A stretch of 64,000 nt of DNA from Agrostemma githago (Eukaryota > Streptophyta > Magnoliopsida > Caryophyllales > Caryophyllaceae): NCBI GenBank assembly GCA_958450325.1, contig OY288254.1:40067077-40131076 (forward strand), in the 5' to 3' direction. This document shows, piece by piece, positions 22,156 to 32,017 of the stretch. A program made the position numbers and the translations under genes. Each line of letters begins with the position of its first letter. The stretch's first letter is position 1. The notes beneath the pieces are model-generated. The model saw only the letters and a list, made by a program, of their open reading frames with translations, did not search any database and had not been told where the DNA came from.

Positions 22156-24418
22156 GGGTTCGTCCCTTTGAATTTGATACTGATACCGACATGATCGGAT
22201 ACCGTGTATTGAATGACTCTCGTTGCCAATGGTTTCGGACATCCGGAAACCGAGGTTCTAAGTAAGGGGTGAGGGTACGTGTTGGGAAGTTCACAAAGAA
22301 CACCCAACCCCGCCCGCACATTAGCGGCCTCTACTAGGATATCGTTTGATTTTAAAATACGCGCGTTAGTAATACGATGAATGATATGCAAACATTGTTT
22401 TCCTAAACATGCGAGGAATTGAATGGGTTGCTAAGTCGGTTTAATGCATGAAAATTAACGTCAAAGTTGAATTTAGCATGTGTGATTTGTTTTAGTATAA
22501 TAAAACAAACGATAGAAAAAAGATGAGTTTGCTACAAAGGATGAACAAACGAGTTAGTATCGGTTTGTGAATAATAATAATATGCATGATGCAGAAAAAA
22601 ATATATCGAGACCTAAAATATTGATAAAAGACGCGGTTTTGTCTAAAAAACGAAGTTCGAAAAATAATAAAAAAACGAAAAAAGGGCGTCGCGTTGCAGC
22701 CGGCCAGGCGACTCGCGTCCCGGCCTGTTTTCGAAATCGATTTTTTGAAAATTCGATGCTTTTATTAAATCGCGTACAAATATTGCCCATTCGCACTCGA
22801 CTTAATATTTTCGACATTCGTTATATTCGATATTCGGTTATGTAATCGATATCAAATACTCGGAATAGTTTTTTAGAAAAGATGTAAATTTGGAAAAATT
22901 GTTTCGTAGAATTAAGAAAACGACGTTTTAAAGAAAAAACGAAGAAGGAAAAAAAAGGGGCCGGATTTCAGAATCTCACGCGAGTCGCCTGGGAGGGGCG
23001 CGACTCGCGTGCGGGTCTGTCCCGGTTTGTTTTTTTGTTCGAAAATTGCTAATTTTGATAAATCGCGTACAAATACGAATTAATTTATACTCGATTTATA
23101 TTTTCGATATCCGTCGTATTCGATATTCGATTATGAAATCGATATCGAATATTCGGAATGAATTTTTTAGAAAAAAAAAGTTTTGTAAAATTGTTTTGAA
23201 AAGAATTTGAACGAAAAGGATGAAAAAAAGATGTTAATTCTCTCCGCTTTAAAATCGTTGTATTTTGTTTTAAGAAAATTATGTAACGATTTTTTAGCAT
23301 CAACGAGATTAATTTAGTTCTTTTTGATACAATATTCGATTATAGAGAATCGATATCGTATTTTTAAGAACGTTTGTTTATATGAAAATAGTTTTAGTAA
23401 TATCGATATTAGAAATAAAAAACAACGAACGACCCGTAATAAGAAAAGGACGACCGAAGACCCGTAAAAGGAAAAAACGGACGACGAAAAGAAGAAAACG
23501 AGAAGGAGAAGAGAGAAATAGAGAAGTCGGGTTTGGTTACACCCTCAACCTACATGTTTTAGTTTACTCGGATCGGAGCTCGTTGGAACGTGGCTTTGGC
23601 ACAAGAGCGTCGAGTGGATGTCGGTGAGTTATGGTGGCTCGGTGAAGGGTGACGGGTGTAAGGGCTGGTTTCCTTCGGGTCTTAGATGTAATATCGGTTT
23701 CTCGATGCTAAACGTAAGGACTTTTATGGATGTGTGTAATCGAGAGTAGGAAAGTTGATATGTTGTGTGAATAATCGGTGTGTATTTGATATATCAATAT
23801 TGTGTGTGCAAGGGGCCTATTTATAGGAAAATTCCCGACCTTGGCTTAGGACAAGTGTTTGGGTTAGAACTACCGCTTAGGATAGGAAACGTAAGAAGCT
23901 GAGAAGCACGAGAATTCCGTTTACTTGGCAAAGAAGAAAGGGAATCTCGGCTGGTTGGTGGAGCTCGGCCGAGTGTCTTACACTTGGTCGGGTGTTTGAT
24001 TCGGTATTCGGATAAAATTTCAACTTGATATCGAATTCTATCCTCAAATGGATTTGTTTAATATTTTGTGAAGCTGATTTTTTGTGGTATTTGAGTTCGA
24101 ATCAGCCACGTGAGGTGTCACGGCTGACTCGCGTGTCCCGAGAATATTTTTGACCGGGTTTTGACTCGGTCGCTAAAAGACGGTTTTACCCCTGGTGTCG
24201 GAATCGACCCAAATTAGTCTTATTTGACTCGAAACAACCCATTGGGCCTGATTTTGAGGTTGGTTTTGTGAGATATGTACTCCGTAAAAAGCCAAAGACA
24301 AATGCCAATGATTTTGAGCCCGTTTTCGAATATATTAAAGCACGTTTGCGTCCGATCATCATCGGGTGTTTGTCGGAAACTGCTGTAGACACCTGGCGGT
24401 CAAATGTGGGTGTCTACA

Positions 24419-24560
24419 CACTCGGAAGAGTTAAATCTAACGCAGCCACCCGAGAGGGATAAATCTAACGCAGCCACCCGAGAGGGATAAATCTAACGCA
24501 GCCACCCGAGAGGGATAAATCTAACTTAATGCAACCACCCACAAGGGATTAAATCAAACT
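24419..24560. repeat. Right side of the 28-31 bp tandem array split by element T
   Basis: Starts with the right TSD copy CACTC (24419-24423), then about five units of GGGATAAATCTAACGCAGCC and ACCCGAGA, degenerating after 24520. Together with 7525-7704 this is one array of about 11 units. Confidence 0.85.
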
Positions 24561-24832
24561 AAGACACCAATAAATACTTAAGCAAAAGGTTCAAAATTAC
24601 TAAAACAGCAAACCCGAGACGAGACGACAAGCACGGGCCCGGGCCCCGACAGGTAACCATAGGCGAAGACGTCAGGTATAATTTCTAAGCCTTGGCTGGG
24701 GAGCCTTACCACGTAGTCCAACGGACTTAAAATGACCCGACCGGACAGCCACCAGGTCGTAATTCTCGATTGACCTGGGTGGCTATACTTTGACTTTCGC
24801 CTTGTCCAAGCCTCAGTCTAAGTGGGGGCTTC
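24560..24832 (+). mobile_element. Element A: end of the internal region with polypurine tract
   Basis: Continuation of the non-autonomous element A. It ends in CTAAGTGGGGGCTTC directly before the LTR terminus TGTAGACACC at 24833, a polypurine tract on the plus strand. The preceding sequence (TGACCTGGGTGGCTATACTT, CTTGTCCAAGCCTCAGTC) matches, inverted, that next to the PPTs of T and B2. Confidence 0.75.
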
Positions 24833-26964
24833 TGTAGACACCCGGATTTGGGCCTGGTGGCTGAAGAAGTGCCCAACAAACACCCGATGACGATCGGACT
24901 ACAACGCGACGCAGGTTTGCGATGTTTTAGATAGTTTTTATATAGTTAGGATCAATAACTACTCGGAAAAAAATAAATTAACATCAAGGTAGCCTTAGTC
25001 GTGTCATTACGGTCGCGTCAACACTAACTAGAGTCAATTCCGACACCGGGGCTCCAAATCGGTCCAAAAATATGCAAAGCCAAACCCGAGTCAACACGTC
25101 GGGCCGAGCAAACCTCGGGACGCGCATCCGAATCCCACTCGGCGCTCAACGCGCTATGGTTAAAGGGAAGCCTTAACCTCCACAAAAGACTAAGATATAC
25201 ATCTTCTCCGTTTTGGAAGCTTTTGATATCGGATCTTCAAAACTTTGACAGCCTGAGCTCTGGCGCCTAAAGACTGAACTGCCTCACACCAGGCGTCTGA
25301 AGACTGAGTCGATGGAAATCGGGCGTCCATATGGGAGACGAGGGCCGAAAAACACCTATAAATACCCCCCCTCACCTCATTCATTCGACACACAATCACG
25401 AGTTCCTGCCTACTTCTACACAACTCGTTCTTCCCTCTCTTTTTCTCGCTTAGGGCTCACACTCTGACACCCGAGGCAAAGGATCCATTCGATCGTAGTT
25501 CCGATAAGCAAAATCGACGCTACTCCTCACCTTCGAGCACCCCACTCGATCCCAAGGTGCCTGTATTCGGCTAGCTACTCCGAGTCTAGTAACGGAGTTC
25601 TGTCGGATTAGCCGCAGAACCAGCAAGTAGTAACGAAGTTCTGTCGGATTAGCAGCAGAACCTTTCGAAGTCGAATCGTCACTAGGTTTTCATCTAAACA
25701 AAACTTTACATTCTTGTACTTTTAATATGCACTACAATAATGTCAAACGTGGACGCTAGGTCCACTACACATACTAAAACACTTAACGTCCCTACTTCAA
25801 TCATAAACACTAAAATACTCTAAATAGACCCGTGTAGTTCCGAGATCCGTTCTCAAACTATTTATTTATCGTGTCCCGTTTAGCTTATACTTAGAGAGTG
25901 CAACTCCTCACTACGTTATTTAGTTATATTTGCATTAACAGTTTTTCGTATGATTTTATTGCTTTTATGACCTTATAATCGCATGCTAATTCACCTAACA
26001 CGGAATTCAAAACGTAAATGACTAAAATTGAACAAAACGATGGTCGGGTTCCGTATTAGTCCCAGTGCTCACCATGTATGGTTCGACGCATCCCTATTAA
26101 TACCGAACCGACGCATCTTAAGCAGAATACCGGGTAAGGTATACTACGAGAACGACTAATATCCGTATTACCGCGTTGAAACTGACTTGCTAATATCCAT
26201 AATATTAGTACTCTCTACTCAGCTATGTGACTTTTTCATGGCCTGCTTGTCACGTGAAATCGCATGCAAAGAATGTAAACACAACTACTTCGACGACAAA
26301 ACTTACTTGTCCTTAAACAACCGACATAGCAAGAGGTATAGGGTGAAAACAATGGATGTTACAGTACTTCCGGCACAACAAAAGAACAAAGTTATCAGCC
26401 CACCGATTGATTAGAAGAGGCCGCTACAGTGCGGGCGGGATTGGGTGTCGATGTCTATTGGACGTTGGCTTCCAAATACGTACCCTCACCCCTTACTCAA
26501 AATCGACGGTTTCCGGATGTCCAAAACCATTGGCAATGAGAGTCATTCCAGGCATGGAGTGCTTAAGGATACAAGTCTTTATCTTTAGGTCCCGTGCCCC
26601 TCAACTTTGAGCCGACTATGGATCAAAGTTGACTTGAACGGTTTCCGAGTCCCCATTATTGACTCGGTGGCGACTCCACAAATTGCCAACGAATTCAGTT
26701 CACTAAAAATGTCGCCTTACCAAGCATATCGGCCTTTAAACTTTTACAACCACGACTCGATCGATTCCAACGGAAACACGGGTGCCCGTACCCGTCTAGT
26801 ACAAGTCCGGATCGTCATCCGAATCGAGGTCCTAAACATCGCCCCGTACGCGAGATCGGACCGGCCCCCGACCAGGAGGGGGCTGCGTGGGTGGCCACCG
26901 CCGTACATTGAAAAACCGGGTCGATCCTGCGCGGGGCGCCGGGCGGTGCGGATTGACGTTCACA
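24833..26964 (+). repeat. 3' LTR of retroelement A (2132 bp)
   Basis: Begins TGTAGACACCCGG and ends GACGTTCACA. The same LTR family occurs inverted at 34946-36981 and 49063-50856. A TATA box (TATAAATA, 25357-25364) lies about 525 bp in, preceded by GGCGCC and GGCGTC motifs. PPT on the left side makes it the 3' LTR of a plus-strand element. Many CG dinucleotides have changed relative to the other copies. Confidence 0.85.
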
Positions 26965-28105
26965 ACAGGCCAAAGTAATGACTCAGATAATTAGGGTGGA
27001 AGAAGATTGAAAATTTCGTAATTCGGATTATAGAACCTCCAACTATAAGTTTACCACACAAAAAGGTCAAGGTAGCAGACCAACCTCATATTCCAGACCA
27101 CGCAACATAAACACAGTTTCATCATCCCAAGGTGAGTTTGAGTCTTTTCCACCTGTTGCGGTACAATTTTTTTGTCAGGATTGCAGGTCTAATAAACAAG
27201 TAAGACAACCTGAGAGCAACGATCAAGTGGCCAAATAAAAACGACAAAGTCAATCTAAGAAGGGATACATCCAAATGGTGTGAATTTCACAGCGATATAG
27301 GTCACACCACAGAGGAATGTATTGCACTGAGAAAAAAGACCGCATACTTAATAAAAAATGGGCACTTAAAGGACTTACTCAACCAAGAAAAGGACTCAAA
27401 CAAACCACCAGGCCCACCCTCTAAGCCGCATGTAAATCAACCTATCCATGGCCATGAAGTAAAATTTATCAATCGTGAAACACATTTATGCGGACTAACC
27501 TATTCTGCAACAAAGAGAATAAAGAGGGAAAATAGAATGCAACCATCAGAATGAGCTGAGAGAGCAGACTACTCCATTAGCTTTGGTGAAAGTGGTGCAC
27601 AAGGTACTTCCAGCCGACACCATAACGCCTTAGTAATCACGTTACAAATTGGGGCGTGCATGGTACGAAGAGTCCTTGACTCCTTGTAGATGGAGGAAGC
27701 TTTGTCAACATAATCATGCTAGATGCCTTGAAAAGCATGCACATCAAGGAGGAAAAACTTACAGGAAAGTCGCCAACTTTGGTTGGATTCAGTGGAGAGA
27801 CAAAGCACAATCAATAAGAATTAATGCTCCCTACCGATGCTGAAGGTGTAAGCTCTTATGAAAAATTTGTTCTTATAGACTGCCTATCCTCGTACAACGT
27901 GATTGTAGGTCATCCTAGATCCACAATCATAAAGCTGTACCCTCAACCTATCATCAATGTATGAAGATACCAGCTGAGTAGGGAGTAGTCACCATCATAG
28001 GTGAACAAGATACTGCTCAAGAATGTTACAAACTAGCACTCAAACCTTCCACCTAAGATAAGTTGCCTATCGCATAGCAATTATAGTCACCTCTCAAGGC
28101 TCCCA
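26965..28105 (+). pseudogene. Decayed Ty3/gypsy gag-protease fragment
   Basis: The plus strand encodes a zinc-knuckle-like KWCEFHSDIGHTTEEC near 27268-27315, followed by ALRKKTAYLIKNGHLKDLL. A protease remnant VLVDGGSFVNIIMLDALKS lies around 27665-27735 and continues to YNVIVGHPRSTIIKLYPQ near 27890-27950. Numerous stops and frameshifts. The sequence differs from gag-pro of element T, so it is another, older element. Element A's 3' LTR abuts it at 26964, suggesting A inserted here. Confidence 0.75.
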
Positions 28106-29017
28106 CTAGGGGTGAGCAAAAATATAAGATACTGTTTTATTATATGTATACGATACAGTATACGCTTTCAAGTATACAAATTTCAAGATATCGGAAATAA
28201 TCGGATATACGATACAGTTTTCCTTAAAACCGTAGTGGATACGTATCGGGAAAATTTGAAACTGGATATCCGGTTTACGATCCAATTTTTTAAAAACAAT
28301 TAAAAACATAATCCTATATGAATTATACAGTAAAGAATTGAAAGCTCACAAATTATTCTCAAAGGTCAAAAACAAAACTATTTGTGAATTTATGATATTA
28401 TGTAATGAAGTGTAATATTTTGCTAGAATAATGGTACTGTAAACCATTTTTTTTGAGTATTTGAATGTATTTTTCTTATATTATTTTATATAAAACGTAA
28501 AATTGCTTTAAAATGATTTTTTATTAAAATAATGCTCGAAAATAAATTAATTGTCGTTTCGGTCGGAATGAAAATTAATTATCAAAATAGGGTTTAAGGA
28601 GGTTCCGAAAGAGGTTTGTGTCTAGGTGGAGCAAACACGCCATTGAGAATGACAGGTTTATGAATAAAAAAATGAGCAAAAAATATTTTTTTGCCTATAA
28701 CCTGCCATTGGGAATGACGGATTTATGCTCATTAAGCCGCCATTCCCAATGGCGGGTTTAAGCGCCCTAGCTACTGTAGTCTACTTGTCTCACAAAAAAA
28801 TATTTAACTAGTCAAACCCCCATTGGGAGTGGCGGGTTACAGATAAATTTTTGTTTTTTCCGTTATTTTTTACCAATTCAATTGTTAAACAAAACACACC
28901 CGGCCTCATTCGCTCGTTAGTTTTGTTCTTCTCTTCACACATACAGTAACTCATAAGAAACCTAAATCCCTCCATCACTTATTAATTGTCACTCTTCATC
29001 CTTCTTCATGATCAATC
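28106..29017. other. Non-coding mosaic, possibly small MITE-like repeats
   Basis: Starts with TAGGGGTGAGCAAAAATAT, the look of a hAT-type terminus, followed by ATACGATACAG-rich sequence, but no inverted partner end was found. At 28630-28840 there are three short inverted units (see separate entry). No gene seen. Around 29018 homology to element B2 (from 45812) begins. Confidence 0.35.
28630..28840. repeat. Repeated palindromic motif CCGCCATTCCCAATGGCGG
   Basis: CGCCATTGAGAATGACAGG (28639), CTGCCATTGGGAATGACGG (28703), a perfect CCGCCATTCCCAATGGCGG (28738-28756) and CCCCCATTGGGAGTGGCGG (28816) occur within about 200 bases. The perfect one is a 19-base palindrome with a single central base. 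Two consecutive copies also read as an inverted pair. Confidence 0.7.
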
Positions 29018-29950
29018 AAAATCTGGAGCTTGATTTTGTGGAGTTAAGGCGATGGGGTTACAGTTTCGTGATGTGGTAGGAATGGGGAAGCTGAGTAAAA
29101 ATGACTCAGACTTCAATCAGGTGGGATGTAAATTACGTGGGATCTGATTTCCATGTTTGGCCCTAACGGTTGGGATTATCCTATTGAGCTTGAATCCTCA
29201 AAATTCCGGACTGTCTCCTAAAGAGTGTCTCAGGAAGGTCTTAAGGGTTGCAATGTAGGGAGGCTAGTATTTGGTGCTAGCTGACCGAACCGTTCATTTT
29301 TTTACCCCCTTTTTTGCATTTTGTTTTCTTTTTTTTTTGTTTTTTTTGTTCGGACTTTTATTGGGTGATTGAGTCTTGACTCTAACCTCTGAACTTGGCC
29401 TCGGTAGTTTCTGCATTGGTGTATATGACCATTTTGGTTGGCTTTGGTTTAGTTTTCCTTTGGCTTCTTTTGGCCATTTCAGACTCTTTTTTTTGTCGAG
29501 TAGCACCTATGGCAGGAATTGGTCGGTCTTTGTTCGAGGGATGTTTATTGTGGGGAATGGGTTTGCCTTCCGTCTTTGATCACAAGCTAGGTGACTATCT
29601 AGATTCGTCATAGGATTCAGCAATACTCGTTCTAAGGGATAGTTGTGTGACTTTCTATACCAGACATGGAATAGGTAAAAAGGGAACACGAGATCTTGGT
29701 TCTTGTAATTCTCGTTGTTCTGAGGTATGTTTGATGTTATCGATAAATGGCATAGTATCGAGTTGTAAGCAAGAAAGTGCATTATTAAATCAAGCAATTG
29801 TCGAGGCGCATTATAAAGGAAGAAATGTTTATTTCTTTTTATTGATAGTAATAAGCGCGCTATGCGCCCGAGATATTGTTTTCGGGGATGTGGAGACTGA
29901 TCCCGTCGCACCTCCTGACTCGATGTAAAAAAACAAAAAACATTTGTTAT
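29018..29950. other. Conserved non-coding block shared by B1 and B2
   Basis: Matches 45812-46690 closely in sequence and order, including AATGGCATA near 29746 and GTCGAGGCGCATT near 29801. It stands where pol would be in an autonomous element (between gag and the antisense gene). Short open frames on both strands are shared simply because the DNA is similar. No protein was recognised. Confidence 0.55.
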
Positions 29951-29967
29951 ACTATTAGGTACATGCC

Positions 29968-30318
29968 CTAAGACGGACTAGACTTTGACTTGGACACAGA
30001 TTTACTCGTCTTGACGGGTGCCCGTGGGTTGTCGGGATCCTCCTCGATATTCAGGACTTTCTCCTCTATAGGGTCGAGGTGAGAACAATCGATGGTGTCG
30101 TCAAAGATAGCATGAACGCTAAAGGGGTTTGTGGTATTGTTTGGTTTCTCGGGTGGAGGGAGAGGGATCGTCTCATTTTTGATCATGTCTTGTATGACAT
30201 GCTTGAGTCGAAGGCAAGATTCGGTATCATGCCCATTGCCACGATGGTAATGGCAATACTTTTTGGCATCCCACAACTTCCCTTTTCTGCCCGCGGCCGG
30301 TTCTGGGGTAGGGCTCAT
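29968..30318 (-). pseudogene. gag 3' fragment of element B1
   Basis: A 116-codon frame with KYCHYHRGNGHDTESC, the zinc-knuckle-like motif also seen in element T and B2. It is followed by LKHVIQDMIKNETIPLPPP, DDTIDCSHLDP and a Ser/Lys-rich tail. It is the C-terminal part of Gag; the capsid part to the right is lost to the Athila-like insertion and decay. Confidence 0.75.
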
Positions 30319-30479
30319 GGGTTCGAGCTTCCCTTGCTCGGTTAGCCTTTTAAGAGCTTCGGCGTATATGTGATGCCTAGTTTGGAGAATGTTCTAGGGG
30401 TGATGTTTGTTCTTCCTCTAGTGGTTGGTTCAACTAGGTGTACTTCTTCGGTTTGTTATTCCCAGATGACCCGTAAGAA

Positions 30480-32017
30480 TGACAGGGCTAAAGTCGTATC
30501 ACCTTAATCAAAATAATCCTAACGAACAACTAACAAGTAGCTAGCAGTAAGTAAGGGTCGAATCCACAGAGAGACGGATGAAAATCGCCAATTATGTAAT
30601 AATCGATTCTAAACTATTTAAATTCCGGGTTGTTTGAATTATTTTTCTAAACTACTGCAATAACATAAATTAAGAGGTTCTAACAATATTAAAATGATCT
30701 AGGGTCTTACGGTTCACTATGTAATTAAATTGGGTAAAGTTAATTAATCATTCAATCAATCAATCACAGTTATTTAGGGCAAAGACACGGCCTTTCGGAT
30801 CTTATGTCAACCTTAGGATAGATTCTGACGGGCTCTCGCAACTTACCAGATTATCCTACCCACTTACTTGTAAGTCTACCCTTACCAGGCTTTCGATCTT
30901 AGGTTCGGGTTTCTAAATATTCAACTAGTTCAATGTCTCAAACTAATCAAACAATAATACAAGACAAGTAGTAAGGCAATAACATATGAATGATCAATTA
31001 AACAAATAATCAAGCTAACATCCCCAATTCAATTAACAATCCCCTTCAACCCTAGAAGAATAAATTAGCTACTCATACTAAAAGAGAAAGCAATAAAAGA
31101 ATTTAAGCATAATAAAATACAATATGAAACTAAGAGAAAAGAGAAAAATACCAATTACGTAGAACTGAAAGATTGACGATCTAAAAGTATTATTACAAAC
31201 TAGAAGAATTCCGATACTAATAAAAAGTCTAAACTAAACTAATGAATATGAAAGTGTAATTAAACCTAACACCAAGGAGGGTATATATACTAATAATAAG
31301 GAGTCTAACATCTTCTCATTTCCTAAATAATAAGAAAAAACTAATAAGCTAAGAATATTACGTAAGATAAGAGTTATGGTAAGTTACGAAGTCTAACAAC
31401 TGAAAATCCCGCGAAACAGCTTCAAACCTATCGGTTTGGGTCTAAACCGACCGATTCAAGATTGTCCCGACGGTTTGGGTTCGTCCCGACCGGTTCGGGT
31501 TTCACTGCACTGCGCGACGAATTTGAAATTCTTTATGTTTCTTTGTTACTTATCTGATTTGGACGTGTGATATACCGTTGGAAAGGTAAGAGAAAGAGTT
31601 TTCTAACGCCACAAAAATCAGATCGATCAAAGTTTTAGAACTCAAGATATTCATGTTTGAAGTTGACCCTTGTTTTCACGATTGTTCTTTCTTCTCGATT
31701 TTCATTTGTTTGAGCTTTCCAACTTATTTCTTTGTCGTTTCTTGTTGTTTCTTCACTTCACGTCCTTCCTGAAGTATTCACTTAGTATCTTCTAACTTTT
31801 TTCAATTATTTCTTGTAGATTTCATGGTTCGACTTTCGTCATTACCAAAAATATAGCACAATCGCCTTCATTTGTTTCGTTTCCAACAAAACGTAAACAA
31901 AATACCCGGCATAACAAAGAAGGATGAAAAGCTAGAAAAACGACTCCTAGGATACATAAAATGAATCAAAATAAAGGAAAAGTTTGGGTTAAATATATAT
32001 ACAAAATGAGTTCATCA
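30480..32017 (-). repeat. 3' LTR of an Athila-like element (1538 bp)
   Basis: Plus strand TGACAGGGCT...TTCATCA, so in sense TGATGAACTC...CCCTGTCA. TATA (minus) at 31282-31290. A cluster of CCGA/TCGG inverted arms lies at about 31405-31515 upstream of it. Near the 3' end it has GTCTCTCTGTGGATTCGACC, typical of this LTR type. The PPT follows on the right. Confidence 0.75.

Larger units (their letters stand above)
7705..24418 (-). mobile_element. Tat-lineage Ty3/gypsy retrotransposon T, complete but inactivated
   Basis: Bounded by two LTRs (7705-10199 and 20340-24418) and a 5-bp TSD. Transcribed on the minus strand: 5' LTR on the right, PBS, gag, protease, RT, RNase H, a second RNase H, integrase, then an antisense gene, PPT and 3' LTR. 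The second RNase H and the antisense gene in the 3' part are features of the Tat lineage. Net length without the nested solo LTR is about 15.1 kb. Gag-pol has frameshifts and in-frame stops, so this copy cannot make its own full polyprotein. Confidence 0.92.
20340..24418 (-). repeat. 5' LTR of element T, split by a solo LTR
   Basis: Ends TGTGGACA (20340) and TGTCTACA (24418), pairing with the 3' LTR 7705-10199. Subtracting the 1603-bp insertion and its 5-bp duplication leaves about 2471 bp, against 2495 in the other LTR. About 20 of the difference is a deletion between GCGACT repeats at about 22708. The TATA box (minus strand) is kept at 23819-23826. Confidence 0.92.
29018..30479 (-). mobile_element. 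Retroelement B1, left surviving part (non-autonomous Tat-type)
   Basis: Homologous over its length to B2 at about 45812-47170: first a conserved non-coding block, then a gag remnant. The antisense gene and 3' LTR expected further left are missing, so the copy is truncated near 29018. The Athila-like fragment 30480-34318 interrupts it, and it resumes at 34319. Confidence 0.65.

Noticed and set aside
26607..26978. 123-codon plus-strand frame in the LTR of element A
   Set aside because: Not kept in the homologous LTRs at 34946-36981 or 49063-50856; chance frame.
28106..28320. hAT-like MITE starting TAGGGGTGAGCAAAA
   Set aside because: Left terminus looks right but no inverted right end or 8-bp duplication was found, so not annotated as an element.
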